A stretch of DNA of 64,000 nucleotides from NCBI RefSeq assembly GCF_049856295.1, contig NZ_JBNDMZ010000013.1:62001-126000 (forward strand), given 5' to 3'. Each line of letters starts with the position of its first letter. The first letter of the stretch is position 1. This document shows, in pieces, positions 26,883 to 34,811 of the stretch. A program made the translations under genes and the position numbers. A model generated the notes under the pieces. It was given only the letters and a program-made list of their open reading frames with translations, had not been told where the DNA came from and did no database searches. Source of the stretch: JB111 sp049856295 (GTDB lineage: Bacteria; Actinomycetota; Actinomycetes; Actinomycetales; Actinomycetaceae).

Positions 26883-27488
26883 TTATTCTCGATCGGGTTC
26901 GAGGCCGCGCAGGATCGTCGTGGCGACCTCCGGCAGCAGGGCGCCGAGATCGGCACCCAGGTCGCGCTGCAACACCGTGGTGGGGATGTCGATGACGTGC
27001 TCCACGAGGTCGACGGCCACGTCGAGCGGCATCCGCCGCACCACGCCGGCGGCCATTCCCTGGTCGAGGATGTCCCGCAGCAGCGCGGTGTCGTCGGTGT
27101 CGACCGTGAGGTAGACGGGCGTGCCGTCCGCGTCCCGGTGCGAGATGGCGATCTCGGCCCCCGCCGCGATCTCGGCCCGGTGTGAGTCGAGGTGGGTGAG
27201 GTACGCCTCGACGTAGGCGCGCAACCGCGCCGTCGGCTCCTCGTCCCGGCCGGCCGCGGCGGCGAGCGCCACCCCGAGATCGCCCCACACGTGCTCGAGG
27301 ACGTGCAGCAGCAGGGCGTCCCGCGTGCCGAAGTAGTAGACGACCGCGCTCTTCGCGACGCCGGCGCGGCGCGCGACCTCGGCGAGCGAGGTGCGCGGGT
27401 AGCCGACCTCGTTGACGGTGGTGATGGCCGCGGCGACGATCTGCCGGCGCCGGGCCGCGGCCGTGAAGGAGGTGGGAGAGGCGGTCAC
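26883..27488 (-). CDS. TetR family regulator ending the PH-domain operon
   Basis: 201 residues from a GTG four bases after the stop of the PH-domain gene, so it is the third gene of that operon. The helix-turn-helix is RRRQIVAAAITTVNEVGYPR, TSLAEVARRAGVAKSAVVYY and FGTRDALLLHVLE. The C-terminal domain is of the kind that binds small hydrophobic ligands. Two GATCGGTC-type sites lie in the operon promoter (29656-29691) and are the likely targets, giving feedback control. Confidence 0.88.
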   Translation of the reverse strand: MTASPTSFTAAARRRQIVAAAITTVNEVGYPRTSLAEVARRAGVAKSAVVYYFGTRDALLLHVLEHVWGDLGVALAAAAGRDEEPTARLRAYVEAYLTHLDSHRAEIAAGAEIAISHRDADGTPVYLTVDTDDTALLRDILDQGMAAGVVRRMPLDVAVDLVEHVIDIPTTVLQRDLGADLGALLPEVATTILRGLEPDRE

Positions 27489-27492
27489 GGTG

Positions 27493-29133
27493 TCATCGTG
27501 CCCGCTCGGGGACGGTGATCTCGTCGATCAGGCCGGGTGCGAACGCGGCGGCGAGCCCGACCGACTCGCGTGCGTCGACGTCGAACGCCTCGTACGCGCC
27601 CCACCCGCCGGCCGTCATCGCAGAGACGGAGCGCAGCCCGAGCCGGCGCTGCAGGAGCGAGCTCCGGACGGCGATCGTGCTCACGGCGTCCCGGCGCAGC
27701 GCGGTGGTGGTCCGAGCTGCCAGCCCGGAGCGCACGACGAGGTGCTCGCCCGCGATCGCGTGCCCGAGCGCGCGGTGGGCGATCACCGCGCCGAGCAGCC
27801 CGAGCAGCCAGACCACCAGCGGCGTCCACCCGGCCCACTCCGGGACCGATCCGGTGAGCAGGGGCGCCGCCAGGACGGCCGCGGTGACGGCGGCGAGCCC
27901 GGTCGCCCACACGGCGCGTCGGACCAGTGCGGTGCGGGGGTGGCGGCGTAGGGGCGCGTCGAACGGTGACGGGTCGCCGAGCACCAGGCCCGCGACCCGG
28001 CGGGCCACCCGGACCGGTCCGCGCGGGAGGATCGCCGTCGGCTCGGAGGGGTCCCACACGCTGAGGCCGGTCGTCACGATCTCGGTGTCCGCCATGCCGA
28101 TGAGCCGCCCGAGCAGCGGCTCGCTGATCGACAGCCCCCTCATGCGCGCCTCGTCCCGGTTGACCTCGCGCGTGCTGAGCAGGCCGCGGCGCGTGCGGAG
28201 GAAGGTCGTGCCGTCCGCGGAGACGCGGGCGAGCTCGAAGTACCACCAGGAGACGAGGAAGTTGACGCCCATCCCGACGGCGCCGACCACCGCGCCGCCG
28301 GCGAGGACGACGGCGACCCTCCCGAGGGTGTCGAGCGAGTCCCAGTCCACGACGCGGCCGGAGATCTGCAGGAGGTCGACACCAAACGTCAGCGCGAACC
28401 AGTACCCTCCCCAGATGAGTCCAGCCGCCATGGCGAAGGACCAGATGCTGAACAGGTGGTAGACCGCCCACCAGGCACGGAAGGTCGCGAACACCGTCGC
28501 CTGGTCGTCGTCGGGTGACGGGTCGTCGGCGAGTGCGGACTCGTCGGCGGTCGCCGGCTCCTCCGTGGATGTCAGTTGCTCGGTGGTTGCCGGGGAGTCG
28601 ACCGCCTGTGGTGCCGGCCTCCCCGGGGTGCGCAGGAGCTCCTCGCGCAGCTGCTCGGCGTCGGCACGTGCGAGCGCGTCGAGGCGCAGCGCCGACTCGC
28701 CCGCGGCCGTCTGCTGCCCGGCGCCGATGGCAACGACCCGGAGCCCGCCGAACCGGTGGTGGAGCCTAGCCTCGGTGTCGACGCTGCGGATGCGCTCCCG
28801 CCGGATCGTGCGGTGGGAGCGCACGAGCACCCCCGTGGGGCGCTCGACGTGGGTCGGCGTGATCCGGTAGCGGGTGAACGCCCACCGGACGAGGTCGGCG
28901 ACCGCGCCGAGGACGCCGAGCACCGCGATGAGCACGAACGGCCACAGGGAACCCAGCTCGGGTCGGATGCCGAACGCGAGGGCGATCGGTACGGGGAGCG
29001 TGGCCACCAGGCTGCGGGCGAGGTCCACCCAGATCACCCGGTAGCTCAGGCGCAGCCATGGTTCGGTCGCGGCTGCGGTCTCCGTGCCGACGGCGTCGGT
29101 CTCCACGGTGTCGTCGGCGACGTCTCCGCTCAT
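27493..29133 (-). CDS. bacterial PH-domain membrane protein, YdbT-like
   Basis: 546 residues from an ATG overlapping the stop of the preceding gene. It contains three bPH2-type units, each after a pair of membrane helices: first about 60-130 (RYRITPTHVERPTGVLVRSH, RTIRRERIRSVDTEARL), second about 290-370 (LARVSADGTTFLRTRRGLLS) and third about 470-540 (GEHLVVRSGLAARTTTALRR). This matches YdbT of Bacillus and actinobacterial relatives. An acidic linker of about 60 residues follows the first unit. The function is unknown; the YdbS/YdbT pair has been linked to resistance to some peptides and to membrane stress. Confidence 0.85.
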   Translation of the reverse strand: MSGDVADDTVETDAVGTETAAATEPWLRLSYRVIWVDLARSLVATLPVPIALAFGIRPELGSLWPFVLIAVLGVLGAVADLVRWAFTRYRITPTHVERPTGVLVRSHRTIRRERIRSVDTEARLHHRFGGLRVVAIGAGQQTAAGESALRLDALARADAEQLREELLRTPGRPAPQAVDSPATTEQLTSTEEPATADESALADDPSPDDDQATVFATFRAWWAVYHLFSIWSFAMAAGLIWGGYWFALTFGVDLLQISGRVVDWDSLDTLGRVAVVLAGGAVVGAVGMGVNFLVSWWYFELARVSADGTTFLRTRRGLLSTREVNRDEARMRGLSISEPLLGRLIGMADTEIVTTGLSVWDPSEPTAILPRGPVRVARRVAGLVLGDPSPFDAPLRRHPRTALVRRAVWATGLAAVTAAVLAAPLLTGSVPEWAGWTPLVVWLLGLLGAVIAHRALGHAIAGEHLVVRSGLAARTTTALRRDAVSTIAVRSSLLQRRLGLRSVSAMTAGGWGAYEAFDVDARESVGLAAAFAPGLIDEITVPERAR

Positions 29134-29639
29134 GTCGCGTCCCCCTCGGTGAGCTCGGCGGCCTTGGCCAGGCGGGTCGAGGCCTCCTCGGCGACGGCGC
29201 GGTCGAGCCCCTGGACCTTGACCGCGCCGTACGAGGACGCCGTGGTCACCCGCAGGGTGGAGAGCCCGAGGAGCTGCTCGAGGGGGCCGCGGACGGCGTC
29301 GACGGTCTGGATGCGGGAGGTGGGGGAGACCCGCCACTCCTGCACGAGCCAGCCCGTCGTGGCATAGACGGCGTGCTCGGTCAGCTCCCAGCGGTGCACC
29401 CGGAAGCGCCACCAGGGCTCGACGGCGAGTCGAACCACGAGGACGACGCCGACAGCCACCGTGGGCGCGAGCAGCCACGGGCGGGCGGACTCCCAGATCG
29501 CGGCGGGGACGAGGAGCGCGGCGAACGCTGCGCCCCAGACGACGAGTGCCCGCAGCGCCCACAGCGCCATGGCACGCCGGTCGACGGGGAGTGCCGGGCG
29601 ACGAACCTGCAGGGCGTCGACGGTGTCGGTGGTGTCCAT
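29130..29639 (-). CDS. bacterial PH-domain membrane protein, YdbS-like
   Basis: 169 residues from the ATG at 29639, chosen over one 11 codons upstream because GGAGGACCC precedes it. Two membrane helices (ALWALRALVVWGAAFAALLV and WLLAPTVAVGVVLVVRL) are followed by one bPH2 domain containing RVHRWELTEHAVYATTGWLV, SRIQTVDAVRGPLEQLLGL and TTASSYGAVKVQGL. This is the classic YdbS arrangement. It is the first gene of an operon with the YdbT-like gene (ATGA overlap) and the TetR gene. Confidence 0.87.
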   Translation of the reverse strand: MDTTDTVDALQVRRPALPVDRRAMALWALRALVVWGAAFAALLVPAAIWESARPWLLAPTVAVGVVLVVRLAVEPWWRFRVHRWELTEHAVYATTGWLVQEWRVSPTSRIQTVDAVRGPLEQLLGLSTLRVTTASSYGAVKVQGLDRAVAEEASTRLAKAAELTEGDAT

Positions 29640-29655
29640 GGGTCCTCCAGCAATC

Positions 29656-29691
29656 TTGACCGATCGGTCCAATCCTATCCCGATCGGTCAA
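29656..29691. promoter_or_regulatory. double TetR-type operator of the PH-domain operon
   Basis: TTGACCGATCGGTCCAA (29656-29672) contains the perfect palindrome GACCGATCGGTC. A second core, CCGATCGG with a one-sided GGTCAA extension, lies at 29680-29691; the centres are 20 bases apart. They sit 17-52 bases upstream of the first start codon of the operon whose last gene encodes a TetR protein. Confidence 0.7.
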
Positions 29692-29732
29692 GGCCATTCC
29701 GTGACCCCGCTCGGACGCCCCCCACCGTCGAC

Positions 29733-29789
29733 GAATGAGGGGACTTTTCGACGAGTGAGCGGACTTCCGCCTCGCGAATGAGCGGACTT
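29733..29789 (+). repeat. three direct repeats GARTGAGSGGACTT
   Basis: GAATGAGGGGACTT (29733-29746), GAGTGAGCGGACTT (29753-29766) and GAATGAGCGGACTT (29776-29789), spaced 20 and 23 bases, the first two preceded by CGAC. They fill much of the gap between the PH-domain operon and the truncated VOC gene and code for nothing visible. Closely spaced repeats of this kind occur at the ends of some insertion sequences (for example IS21-like elements), but no transposase is present. Confidence 0.7.
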
Positions 29790-29884
29790 CTGCTCGCCTC
29801 GCGTGGCCATGGGGCCGGAGAGGCACATCGGTCGGCTCTTGTGCGCGTGGACGGGTCGGCGAAGAATGGCGCTGGGAGGCCGAT

Positions 29885-30184
29885 ATGACCGAGTACCCCA
29901 GGCTGCTCCACACCGTCATCGACACGACCGACGTCCGCGGTCTCGCCGAGTTCTACCGCGAGCTGTTCGGCTATTCGTACCGACCGGGCGACGAGCCTGG
30001 CGGCACCGGGTTCCTCGACTGGTTGGTGCTCACGGACGACTCCGGAGCGCCGCGGCTCGCGTTCCAGGAGGTCGAGAGGCTCGAGCCCACCACGTGGCCC
30101 GACCACGACGTCCCCATGCAGCTGCACCTGGACTTCACGGTGCCGACCCGTGTGCGTACTGGACGTGCGTTCAGATACCCATGA
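29885..30184 (+). pseudogene. VOC family (glyoxalase-like) gene truncated at the 3' end
   Basis: 99 codons. MTEYPRLLHTVIDTTDVRGL and AEFYRELFGYSYRPGD, then FLDWLVLTDDSG, LAFQEVERL and DVPMQLHLDFTVPTR are typical of the first part of an actinobacterial VOC protein. The family normally continues for another 25-40 residues with the second metal-binding strand. Here the frame changes to unrelated RVRTGRAFRYP and stops. The end overlaps by 14 bases the stop of the convergent MazF-type toxin gene. I infer that the 3' end was replaced when the toxin-antitoxin module arrived. A short functional protein is not excluded. Confidence 0.7.
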
Positions 30185-30515
30185 CGAGGCGGATGCCGTC
30201 GGCGATTCTCGTGAGGAGGTAGGACGGTGTTCGTCCGACCGGGTGTGGTTCGACGAACTCGCGACTGACGGGTCCGACCTGCGACACGACGGCGACGGAG
30301 TCCTTGTCGAGCCCGGCGGCGACCGCAGGGAGCAGCACATTCCCGGGGAATGCCTCGAGGGAGGTGTTCGACGTCAGCGGCGTGACGAGGACGGTCGAGA
30401 TCTGTGTGGCGAGAAGCCAGTCCTCCTGCATGACGACGGCAGGGCGCCGCTTGGCAGGTTCAGACCCGCGAGGTGACCCGAAGTCGACCCAGACGATGTC
30501 GCCGTGCGAGATCAC
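30171..30515 (-). CDS. mazF: MazF/PemK-type toxin (endoribonuclease)
   Basis: 114 residues from a GTG that overlaps the antitoxin stop (GTGA). The PemK/MazF fold is recognisable: HGDIVWVDFGSPRGSEPAKR, RPAVVMQ, TVLVTPLTSNT, GNVLLPAVAAGLDKDSVAVV and SQVGPVSRE. Arg in the KRRPAVV loop and Ser/Thr in PLTS correspond to RNA-binding and catalytic positions. It should cleave mRNA at short sequences when unbound. It is the second gene of a two-gene module; its 3' end cuts into the VOC gene. Confidence 0.9.
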   Translation of the reverse strand: MISHGDIVWVDFGSPRGSEPAKRRPAVVMQEDWLLATQISTVLVTPLTSNTSLEAFPGNVLLPAVAAGLDKDSVAVVSQVGPVSREFVEPHPVGRTPSYLLTRIADGIRLVMGI

Positions 30516-30757
30516 CAGTCGGTGCTCCGGAGCATCGTGCGCTCCGACTCGTGCAGGAACGGGCTGTCGGCGCCAGGCTGCCCGGCCCGCTCGATCACGG
30601 AGTCCGCCAGGGCTGTGAGTTCGGCTTCGCCCTCGAGCTCCTCGACCAGACGCTGTGCGGCCCGTCGAAAGAACTGCGACCTGTTCATTCCGTGTCGCGC
30701 AGCCACGCGCTCGAAGCGCTCGAAATCGCGGTCGGGAATCGAGATGGCAGTCTTCAT
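30512..30757 (-). CDS. mazE: ribbon-helix-helix antitoxin for the MazF toxin
   Basis: 81 residues from the ATG at 30757; a longer frame exists but the fold begins here. MKTAISIPDRDFERFERVAA then RHGMNRSQFFRRAAQRLVEE is a ribbon-helix-helix DNA-binding domain, followed by an acidic C-terminal tail that would wrap the toxin. There is no ribosome site; TATACT ends seven bases before the ATG, so the mRNA may be leaderless. A palindrome overlaps that promoter, consistent with autorepression. Confidence 0.88.
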   Translation of the reverse strand: MKTAISIPDRDFERFERVAARHGMNRSQFFRRAAQRLVEELEGEAELTALADSVIERAGQPGADSPFLHESERTMLRSTDW

Positions 30758-30764
30758 GGAAGTG

Positions 30765-30781
30765 AGTATAACTCGTAATAC
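30765..30781 (-). promoter_or_regulatory. toxin-antitoxin promoter and operator
   Basis: Read on the minus strand, GTATTACGAGTTATAC (30766-30781) is an imperfect palindrome of the form GTATnACnnGTnATAC. It overlaps the -10-like hexamer TATACT (30765-30770), seven bases before the antitoxin ATG. Confidence 0.55.
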
Positions 30782-30921
30782 CGTGCCTGCGTTGGCCTGT
30801 GGGCGCGCGCTCGCGAGCTCGGTCATCTGGGCGAGACTGGGGTGACATGCACGATCCTTTCGGCGTCACGCAACCCGGGCACTGCGGGCCGTGTCAGCAC
30901 ATCCTCATAGGGGAGAACAGG

Positions 30922-32148
30922 ATGATCGATCCGTTGTCGATGCTCGAGTCCGAGGTGCGCGAGCTCGTCCGCAGGCGAGGCATCGACCCCGCCCGCGAGT
31001 CGGAGGCGACCCGGGCGCTCGTCGTCGCCGCGGCGGCCGAGTACGAGGAGCGGTCCACGCGCGGCCTCGTCCCACCCCTGGCCGACATCGACGCGGCGAT
31101 CAAGCACGTGATGGACGCGGTGGTCGGCTTCGGCCCGCTCCAGTCGCTGCTCGACGACCCGGAGGTCGAGGAGCTGTGGATCAACGAGCCGGGGAAGGTG
31201 TTCGCCGCCCGCCACGGCCGTGCCGAGCTGACGACGGTCCTGCTCGACACACAGCAGGTGCGCGACCTCGTCGAGCGGATGCTCCGGTCGAGCGGACGGC
31301 GGATCGACCTCTCCTCGCCATTCGTCGATGCTGCCCTGCCGGGTGGGGAGCGGCTGCACGTCGTCATCCCGGAGATCACCCGGGAGCACTGGGCGGTCAA
31401 CATCCGCAAGTACCTCGTGCGGGCCCGGTCGCTCGACGACCTCGTCGAGCGCGGATCACTCACCCCGCACGCCGCCCGCGTGCTCGACGCCTCGGTGCGC
31501 GCGGGCCTCAACGTCCTTGTGTCCGGAGCGACCCAGGCCGGCAAGACGACGATGCTCGCCGCGCTGTGCGGTTCGATCCCGGCGACCCAGCGCGTGGTGA
31601 CGGTCGAGGAGGTCTTCGAGCTCAACCTCGCGCGCCGCGACGTCGTGGCCATGCAGACCCGCCAACCCAACCTCGAGGGGACGGGCGAGATCCCGCTGCG
31701 CCGGCTCGTCAAGGAGTCGCTGCGCATGCGACCGGACCGGATCATCGTCGGCGAGGTCCGGGAGGCCGAGGCGTTCGACCTGCTCGTGGCGCTCAACGCC
31801 GGCCTGCCCGGTGCGGCCACCCTGCATGCGAACTCTGCCCGGGAGGCCGTGTCGAAGCTGTGCACGCTTCCGCTGCTCGCAGGTGAGAACGTCACGTCGG
31901 ACTTCACGGTGCCGACCGTCGCGACGTCGGTCGACCTCGTCGTCCACCTCGATCTCGACCACGACGGGCGGCGCACGGTCCGCGAGATCGTCCACGTCAC
32001 CGGCCGGGTCGAGGGCGGGGTCGTCGAGACGTCGAGGCTCTTCGAGCGCCGGGACGGACGGCTCGTCCGGGCCGAGGGCCACATGGGGCAGGACCCCAGG
32101 TTCAAGCGGGCCGGGCTCGACGTCACCGCCCTTCTGGCCGCCGCCTGA
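30922..32148 (+). CDS. tadA: TadA/CpaF pilus-assembly ATPase
   Basis: 408 residues from the ATG at 30922 (GGGGAG upstream); a frame open further upstream lacks homology. The secretion-ATPase core is complete: GATQAGKTT (Walker A, about 200), TVEEVFELNL (Asp box), LRMRPDRIIVGEVREAEAFD (Walker B) and GLPGAATLHANSAREAVSKL (His box). It forms the cytoplasmic hexamer that powers Flp pilus assembly by the TadB/TadC platform. A TadZ/CpaE partner, usually just upstream, is missing here; the toxin-antitoxin scar occupies that place. Confidence 0.93.
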   Translation: MIDPLSMLESEVRELVRRRGIDPARESEATRALVVAAAAEYEERSTRGLVPPLADIDAAIKHVMDAVVGFGPLQSLLDDPEVEELWINEPGKVFAARHGRAELTTVLLDTQQVRDLVERMLRSSGRRIDLSSPFVDAALPGGERLHVVIPEITREHWAVNIRKYLVRARSLDDLVERGSLTPHAARVLDASVRAGLNVLVSGATQAGKTTMLAALCGSIPATQRVVTVEEVFELNLARRDVVAMQTRQPNLEGTGEIPLRRLVKESLRMRPDRIIVGEVREAEAFDLLVALNAGLPGAATLHANSAREAVSKLCTLPLLAGENVTSDFTVPTVATSVDLVVHLDLDHDGRRTVREIVHVTGRVEGGVVETSRLFERRDGRLVRAEGHMGQDPRFKRAGLDVTALLAAA

Positions 32149-32286
32149 GCACAGCGTCCGGCGCGCTCGCCAGGTTCTCTCGTCCAGTCCGCGAACAGGG
32201 TTGTGGAAAACGGCCCGCGGCGAGATGGGCCGAACTACGCTCACGAATGTGTCTCCGGACACCAGGACCACACCCAGGGGGCAGGG

Positions 32287-32376
32287 ATGGCCGACGATCG
32301 GGCCAGGGCGTTGCGCGCCGTGTTGCGCGCCGACGCACCCCCGCGCGACGCCAAGCACCAGCGGGCGGGCGGCTGA
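32287..32376 (+). CDS. possible 29-residue peptide between tadA and tadB
   Basis: An ATG preceded by AGGGGGCAGGG opens a frame for MADDRARALRAVLRADAPPR and nine more residues, stopping one base before the tadB ATG (TGACATG). The peptide is basic and Ala/Arg-rich with no recognisable domain. It could be a leader that couples translation into tadB, or chance; only position and ribosome site support it. Confidence 0.3.
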   Translation: MADDRARALRAVLRADAPPRDAKHQRAGG

Positions 32377-32377
32377 C

Positions 32378-33235
32378 ATGGGAGTGGTCGCAGGACTCCT
32401 CCTGGGAGCGGGGCTGTGCCTCGTCTGGTTCTCGTTCTTCGAGCCGGCCGAGCGGACGTCGCGGGACGCGCGGTGGACCGACCACATCCAGGACGCACTC
32501 ACGCGATCGGGCTCGCCGTCGGTGAGCCCGGCCTCGTTCCTCGCGGTCTCGACGGTGCTCGGGCTCGCGGTCCTCGTCGTCGTCCTCGCCCTCACCGCAG
32601 CGGCCCCGGTCGCGGTCGCGTTCGGTCTCATCGCGGCGGTCGTGCCGTGGCTCGTCGTCACCTCGCGCGCACGCACCCGGACGACCCGGCTGCGCGAGGT
32701 CTGGCCCGACGTCATCGACGGGCTCGTGTCCGCCGTCCGTGCCGGACGGTCGCTGCCCGAGGCGGTCGGCACGCTCGCCGAGCGCGGGCCCGAGTCGGTC
32801 CGGCCCGAGTTCCGCCGGTTCGTCGCCGACCACCGCGCCACCGGGAACCTCGTCGTCTCCCTCGACCGGCTCAAGGCCCGCCTTGCAGACCCGGTCGCCG
32901 ACCGGATCGTCGAGGCGCTCAAGCTCACCCGGGAGGTCGGCGGCTCCGACCTCACCCGTCTCCTGCGCGCGCTCGCCCACATGCTGCGTGAGGACCAGCG
33001 CACGCGCGGCGAGCTCGAGGCTCGGCAGAGCTGGACCGTCAACGGCGCCCGGCTCGCCGTCGCCGCCCCGTGGGCCGTGCTCGCCGTCCTCGCCGGCCGA
33101 CCCGAGGCGGCCGCGGCCTACGGGACGACCACCGGCGCCGTCGTCCTCGGTATCGGCGCCGGGACATCGGCGCTCGCCTACTGGCTCATGCTCCGCCTCG
33201 GCCGGCTCCCCGCCGAGGCCCGGGTGCTCCGATGA
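32378..33235 (+). CDS. tadB: TadB-like pilus assembly platform protein
   Basis: 285 residues. An N-terminal membrane segment (VVAGLLLGAGLCLVWFSFF), a pair of helices around 45-90, then the cytoplasmic T2SSF domain (WPDVIDGLVSAVRAGRSLPE, ALKLTREVGGSDLTRLLRAL) and two C-terminal helices. The pattern PDVIDxLVSAVRAG is typical for TadB. It anchors the ATPase TadA at the inner face of the membrane with TadC. The stop overlaps tadC (ATGA). Confidence 0.9.
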   Translation: MGVVAGLLLGAGLCLVWFSFFEPAERTSRDARWTDHIQDALTRSGSPSVSPASFLAVSTVLGLAVLVVVLALTAAAPVAVAFGLIAAVVPWLVVTSRARTRTTRLREVWPDVIDGLVSAVRAGRSLPEAVGTLAERGPESVRPEFRRFVADHRATGNLVVSLDRLKARLADPVADRIVEALKLTREVGGSDLTRLLRALAHMLREDQRTRGELEARQSWTVNGARLAVAAPWAVLAVLAGRPEAAAAYGTTTGAVVLGIGAGTSALAYWLMLRLGRLPAEARVLR

Positions 33236-34164
33236 GCCCGGCCACCTACGGCGGACTCGCCGGCCTCCTGCTCGCCGTGGGCGTGTGGGTCGTCGTGGCC
33301 CGGCTGGGTGCCCGTCGGCCGCGGCTCGCCGATCGGCTCGCGCCCTACCTCGTCGAGCGCCCGACGTCCTCGCGGCTGCTCGCCGAGACGCCGGCGCGCT
33401 CGCCGTTCGCCGTCGTCGAGCGTCTGGTGGCCCCCGTGATCGACGACGTCGTGCCGATGCTCGAGAAGCTGGGGTCGACGACCACGACCGTGCGACGACG
33501 CCTCGCGGAGGCGGGGTCGACGACGACGGTGGCCCAGTTCCGCACCGAGCAGATGGTCTGGGGGGCGATCGGGCTTGCGGCCGGTCTCGTCGTGGCGCTC
33601 ACGGTCGGCGCGGTGCGTGACGCCCCGGCCCTCCTCCTGCTGCTCGGCGTGGTGATCTTCGGTGTGGGCGGCGCCGTCATGCGCGACACCCATCTCACCG
33701 CCCAGGTCACCAGGCGTCGCGAGCGCCTGGCCGCCGAGCTCCCGGACATCGCGGAGCTCATCGCTCTCTCGGTCGGTGCGGGCGAGGGGCTCGTCCCTGC
33801 GCTCGAGCGCGTGCAGAAGGTCGCGCACGGCGCGGTGGCCGATGAGCTGCGGCGCACGCTCGCCGAGACCCGTGCCGGTGCGCCCATGGTCGTCGCCCTG
33901 GAGAATCTCGCCGGCCGCACCGGCTCGCCCGCGCTCAGCAGGTTCGCCGACGCCGTGGCCGGAGCGGTCGAGCGCGGCACGCCGCTGGCCGAGGTGCTGC
34001 GCGCGCAGGCCCAGGACGCGCGGGAGACCACCCGGCGCGAGCTCATGGAGCTTGCCGGCAAGAAGGAGGTCGCCATGATGGTGCCCGTCGTCTTCTTCAT
34101 CCTCCCCACCACGGTCATGTTCGCCCTGTTCCCCGGGCTCGCTGCACTCCGGATGGGCCTGTGA
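33232..34164 (+). CDS. tadC: TadC-like pilus assembly platform protein
   Basis: 310 residues, start overlapping tadB. It has an N-terminal membrane helix, two central helices (about 105-145), and a T2SSF domain with ELPDIAELIALSVGAGEGLV, PALERV and LAGRTGSPALSRFADAVAGA, ending in the characteristic GKKEVAMMVPVVFFILPTTV segment. It pairs with TadB as the pilus assembly platform. The stop codon overlaps a GTG that opens the TadE frame. Confidence 0.92.
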   Translation: MSPATYGGLAGLLLAVGVWVVVARLGARRPRLADRLAPYLVERPTSSRLLAETPARSPFAVVERLVAPVIDDVVPMLEKLGSTTTTVRRRLAEAGSTTTVAQFRTEQMVWGAIGLAAGLVVALTVGAVRDAPALLLLLGVVIFGVGGAVMRDTHLTAQVTRRRERLAAELPDIAELIALSVGAGEGLVPALERVQKVAHGAVADELRRTLAETRAGAPMVVALENLAGRTGSPALSRFADAVAGAVERGTPLAEVLRAQAQDARETTRRELMELAGKKEVAMMVPVVFFILPTTVMFALFPGLAALRMGL

Positions 34165-34811
34165 CCGCCACCGATCCCGTCGACCCGACCCCGTCCACCA
34201 CCCCGAGAGGCGACCGCCATGCATCCGATCCTGTTCCTGCTCACCTGGTTGGGCGACCGACTCCGGGACGACGACCCGGAGCGGGGCGACGTCCCCGGGT
34301 GGGTGATGGTGACCCTGATGACCGCCGGTCTCGTGATCATCATCTGGGCGATCGCGGAGACCCAGCTCGGCGAGCTGTTCCAGACCGCGATCGACCGCGT
34401 CCTCGGTGGCGGCAGCTAGCTCGACCCGCCCGACGCGACGCCGAGTCCGGCTCGGCGATCGTCGACTTCGTCCTCGTCTCGGCACTCCTCCTCCTGCTGG
34501 TCGCGGCGGTCCTTCAGCTCGCGCTCCTGCTGCACGTCCGCAACACGCTCATCGACTCCGCCTCGGAGGGGGCGCGGCACGGCGCTCTCCTCGGCTCCGA
34601 CCCCGCAGACGGCGCCGCCCGCGCCGCGGAGCTCATCCGTGCGGGCCTCGCCGACTCCTACGCCGACGACGTCACGGCGCAGGTCGTCACGGCGGACGGG
34701 GTCTCGCTCGTCCAGGTGACGGTGCGGGCGCCGATGCCTGTCGTCGGTCTGTTCGGCCCGGGCGACGGGCTCGAGGTCGTCGGCCACGCCGCTCTCGAGG
34801 TCGCGCCGTGA
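34161..34811 (+). CDS. tadE: TadE-like pilus protein; start codon unresolved
   Basis: The conserved part begins near 34435: RRDAESGSAIVDFVLVSALL starts the single membrane helix of TadE, followed by a pilin-like domain (HVRNTLIDSASEGARHGALL, TVRAPMPVVGLFG) ending AALEVAP. No ATG, GTG or TTG in frame lies between 34299 and the membrane segment. The given start is the GTG at 34161 that overlaps the tadC stop and yields 216 residues, but the first 90 are Arg/Pro-rich and are read in another frame of the flp gene. A GTG at 34299 also lies inside flp. The real start may be non-canonical, or the sequence may contain a frameshift. The stop overlaps the next start (GTGA). Confidence 0.7.
   Translation: MTATDPVDPTPSTTPRGDRHASDPVPAHLVGRPTPGRRPGAGRRPRVGDGDPDDRRSRDHHLGDRGDPARRAVPDRDRPRPRWRQLARPARRDAESGSAIVDFVLVSALLLLLVAAVLQLALLLHVRNTLIDSASEGARHGALLGSDPADGAARAAELIRAGLADSYADDVTAQVVTADGVSLVQVTVRAPMPVVGLFGPGDGLEVVGHAALEVAP
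34219..34419 (+). CDS. flp: Flp-type small pilin
   Basis: 66 residues with GAGAGGCGACC before the ATG. LRDDDPERGDVPGWVMVTLM followed by TAGLVIIIWAIAE gives an acidic/polar N-terminal part followed by one hydrophobic helix, the arrangement seen in actinobacterial Flp-like pilins encoded between tadC and tadE. It should be the main pilus subunit. A prepilin peptidase gene is not in the window. The gene is wholly contained within the long alternative frame assigned to TadE. Confidence 0.85.
   Translation: MHPILFLLTWLGDRLRDDDPERGDVPGWVMVTLMTAGLVIIIWAIAETQLGELFQTAIDRVLGGGS

Noticed and set aside
29803..30222. An open frame overlapping the VOC gene that starts earlier
   Set aside because: Arg-rich translation with no domain; the VOC frame shows recognisable family motifs.
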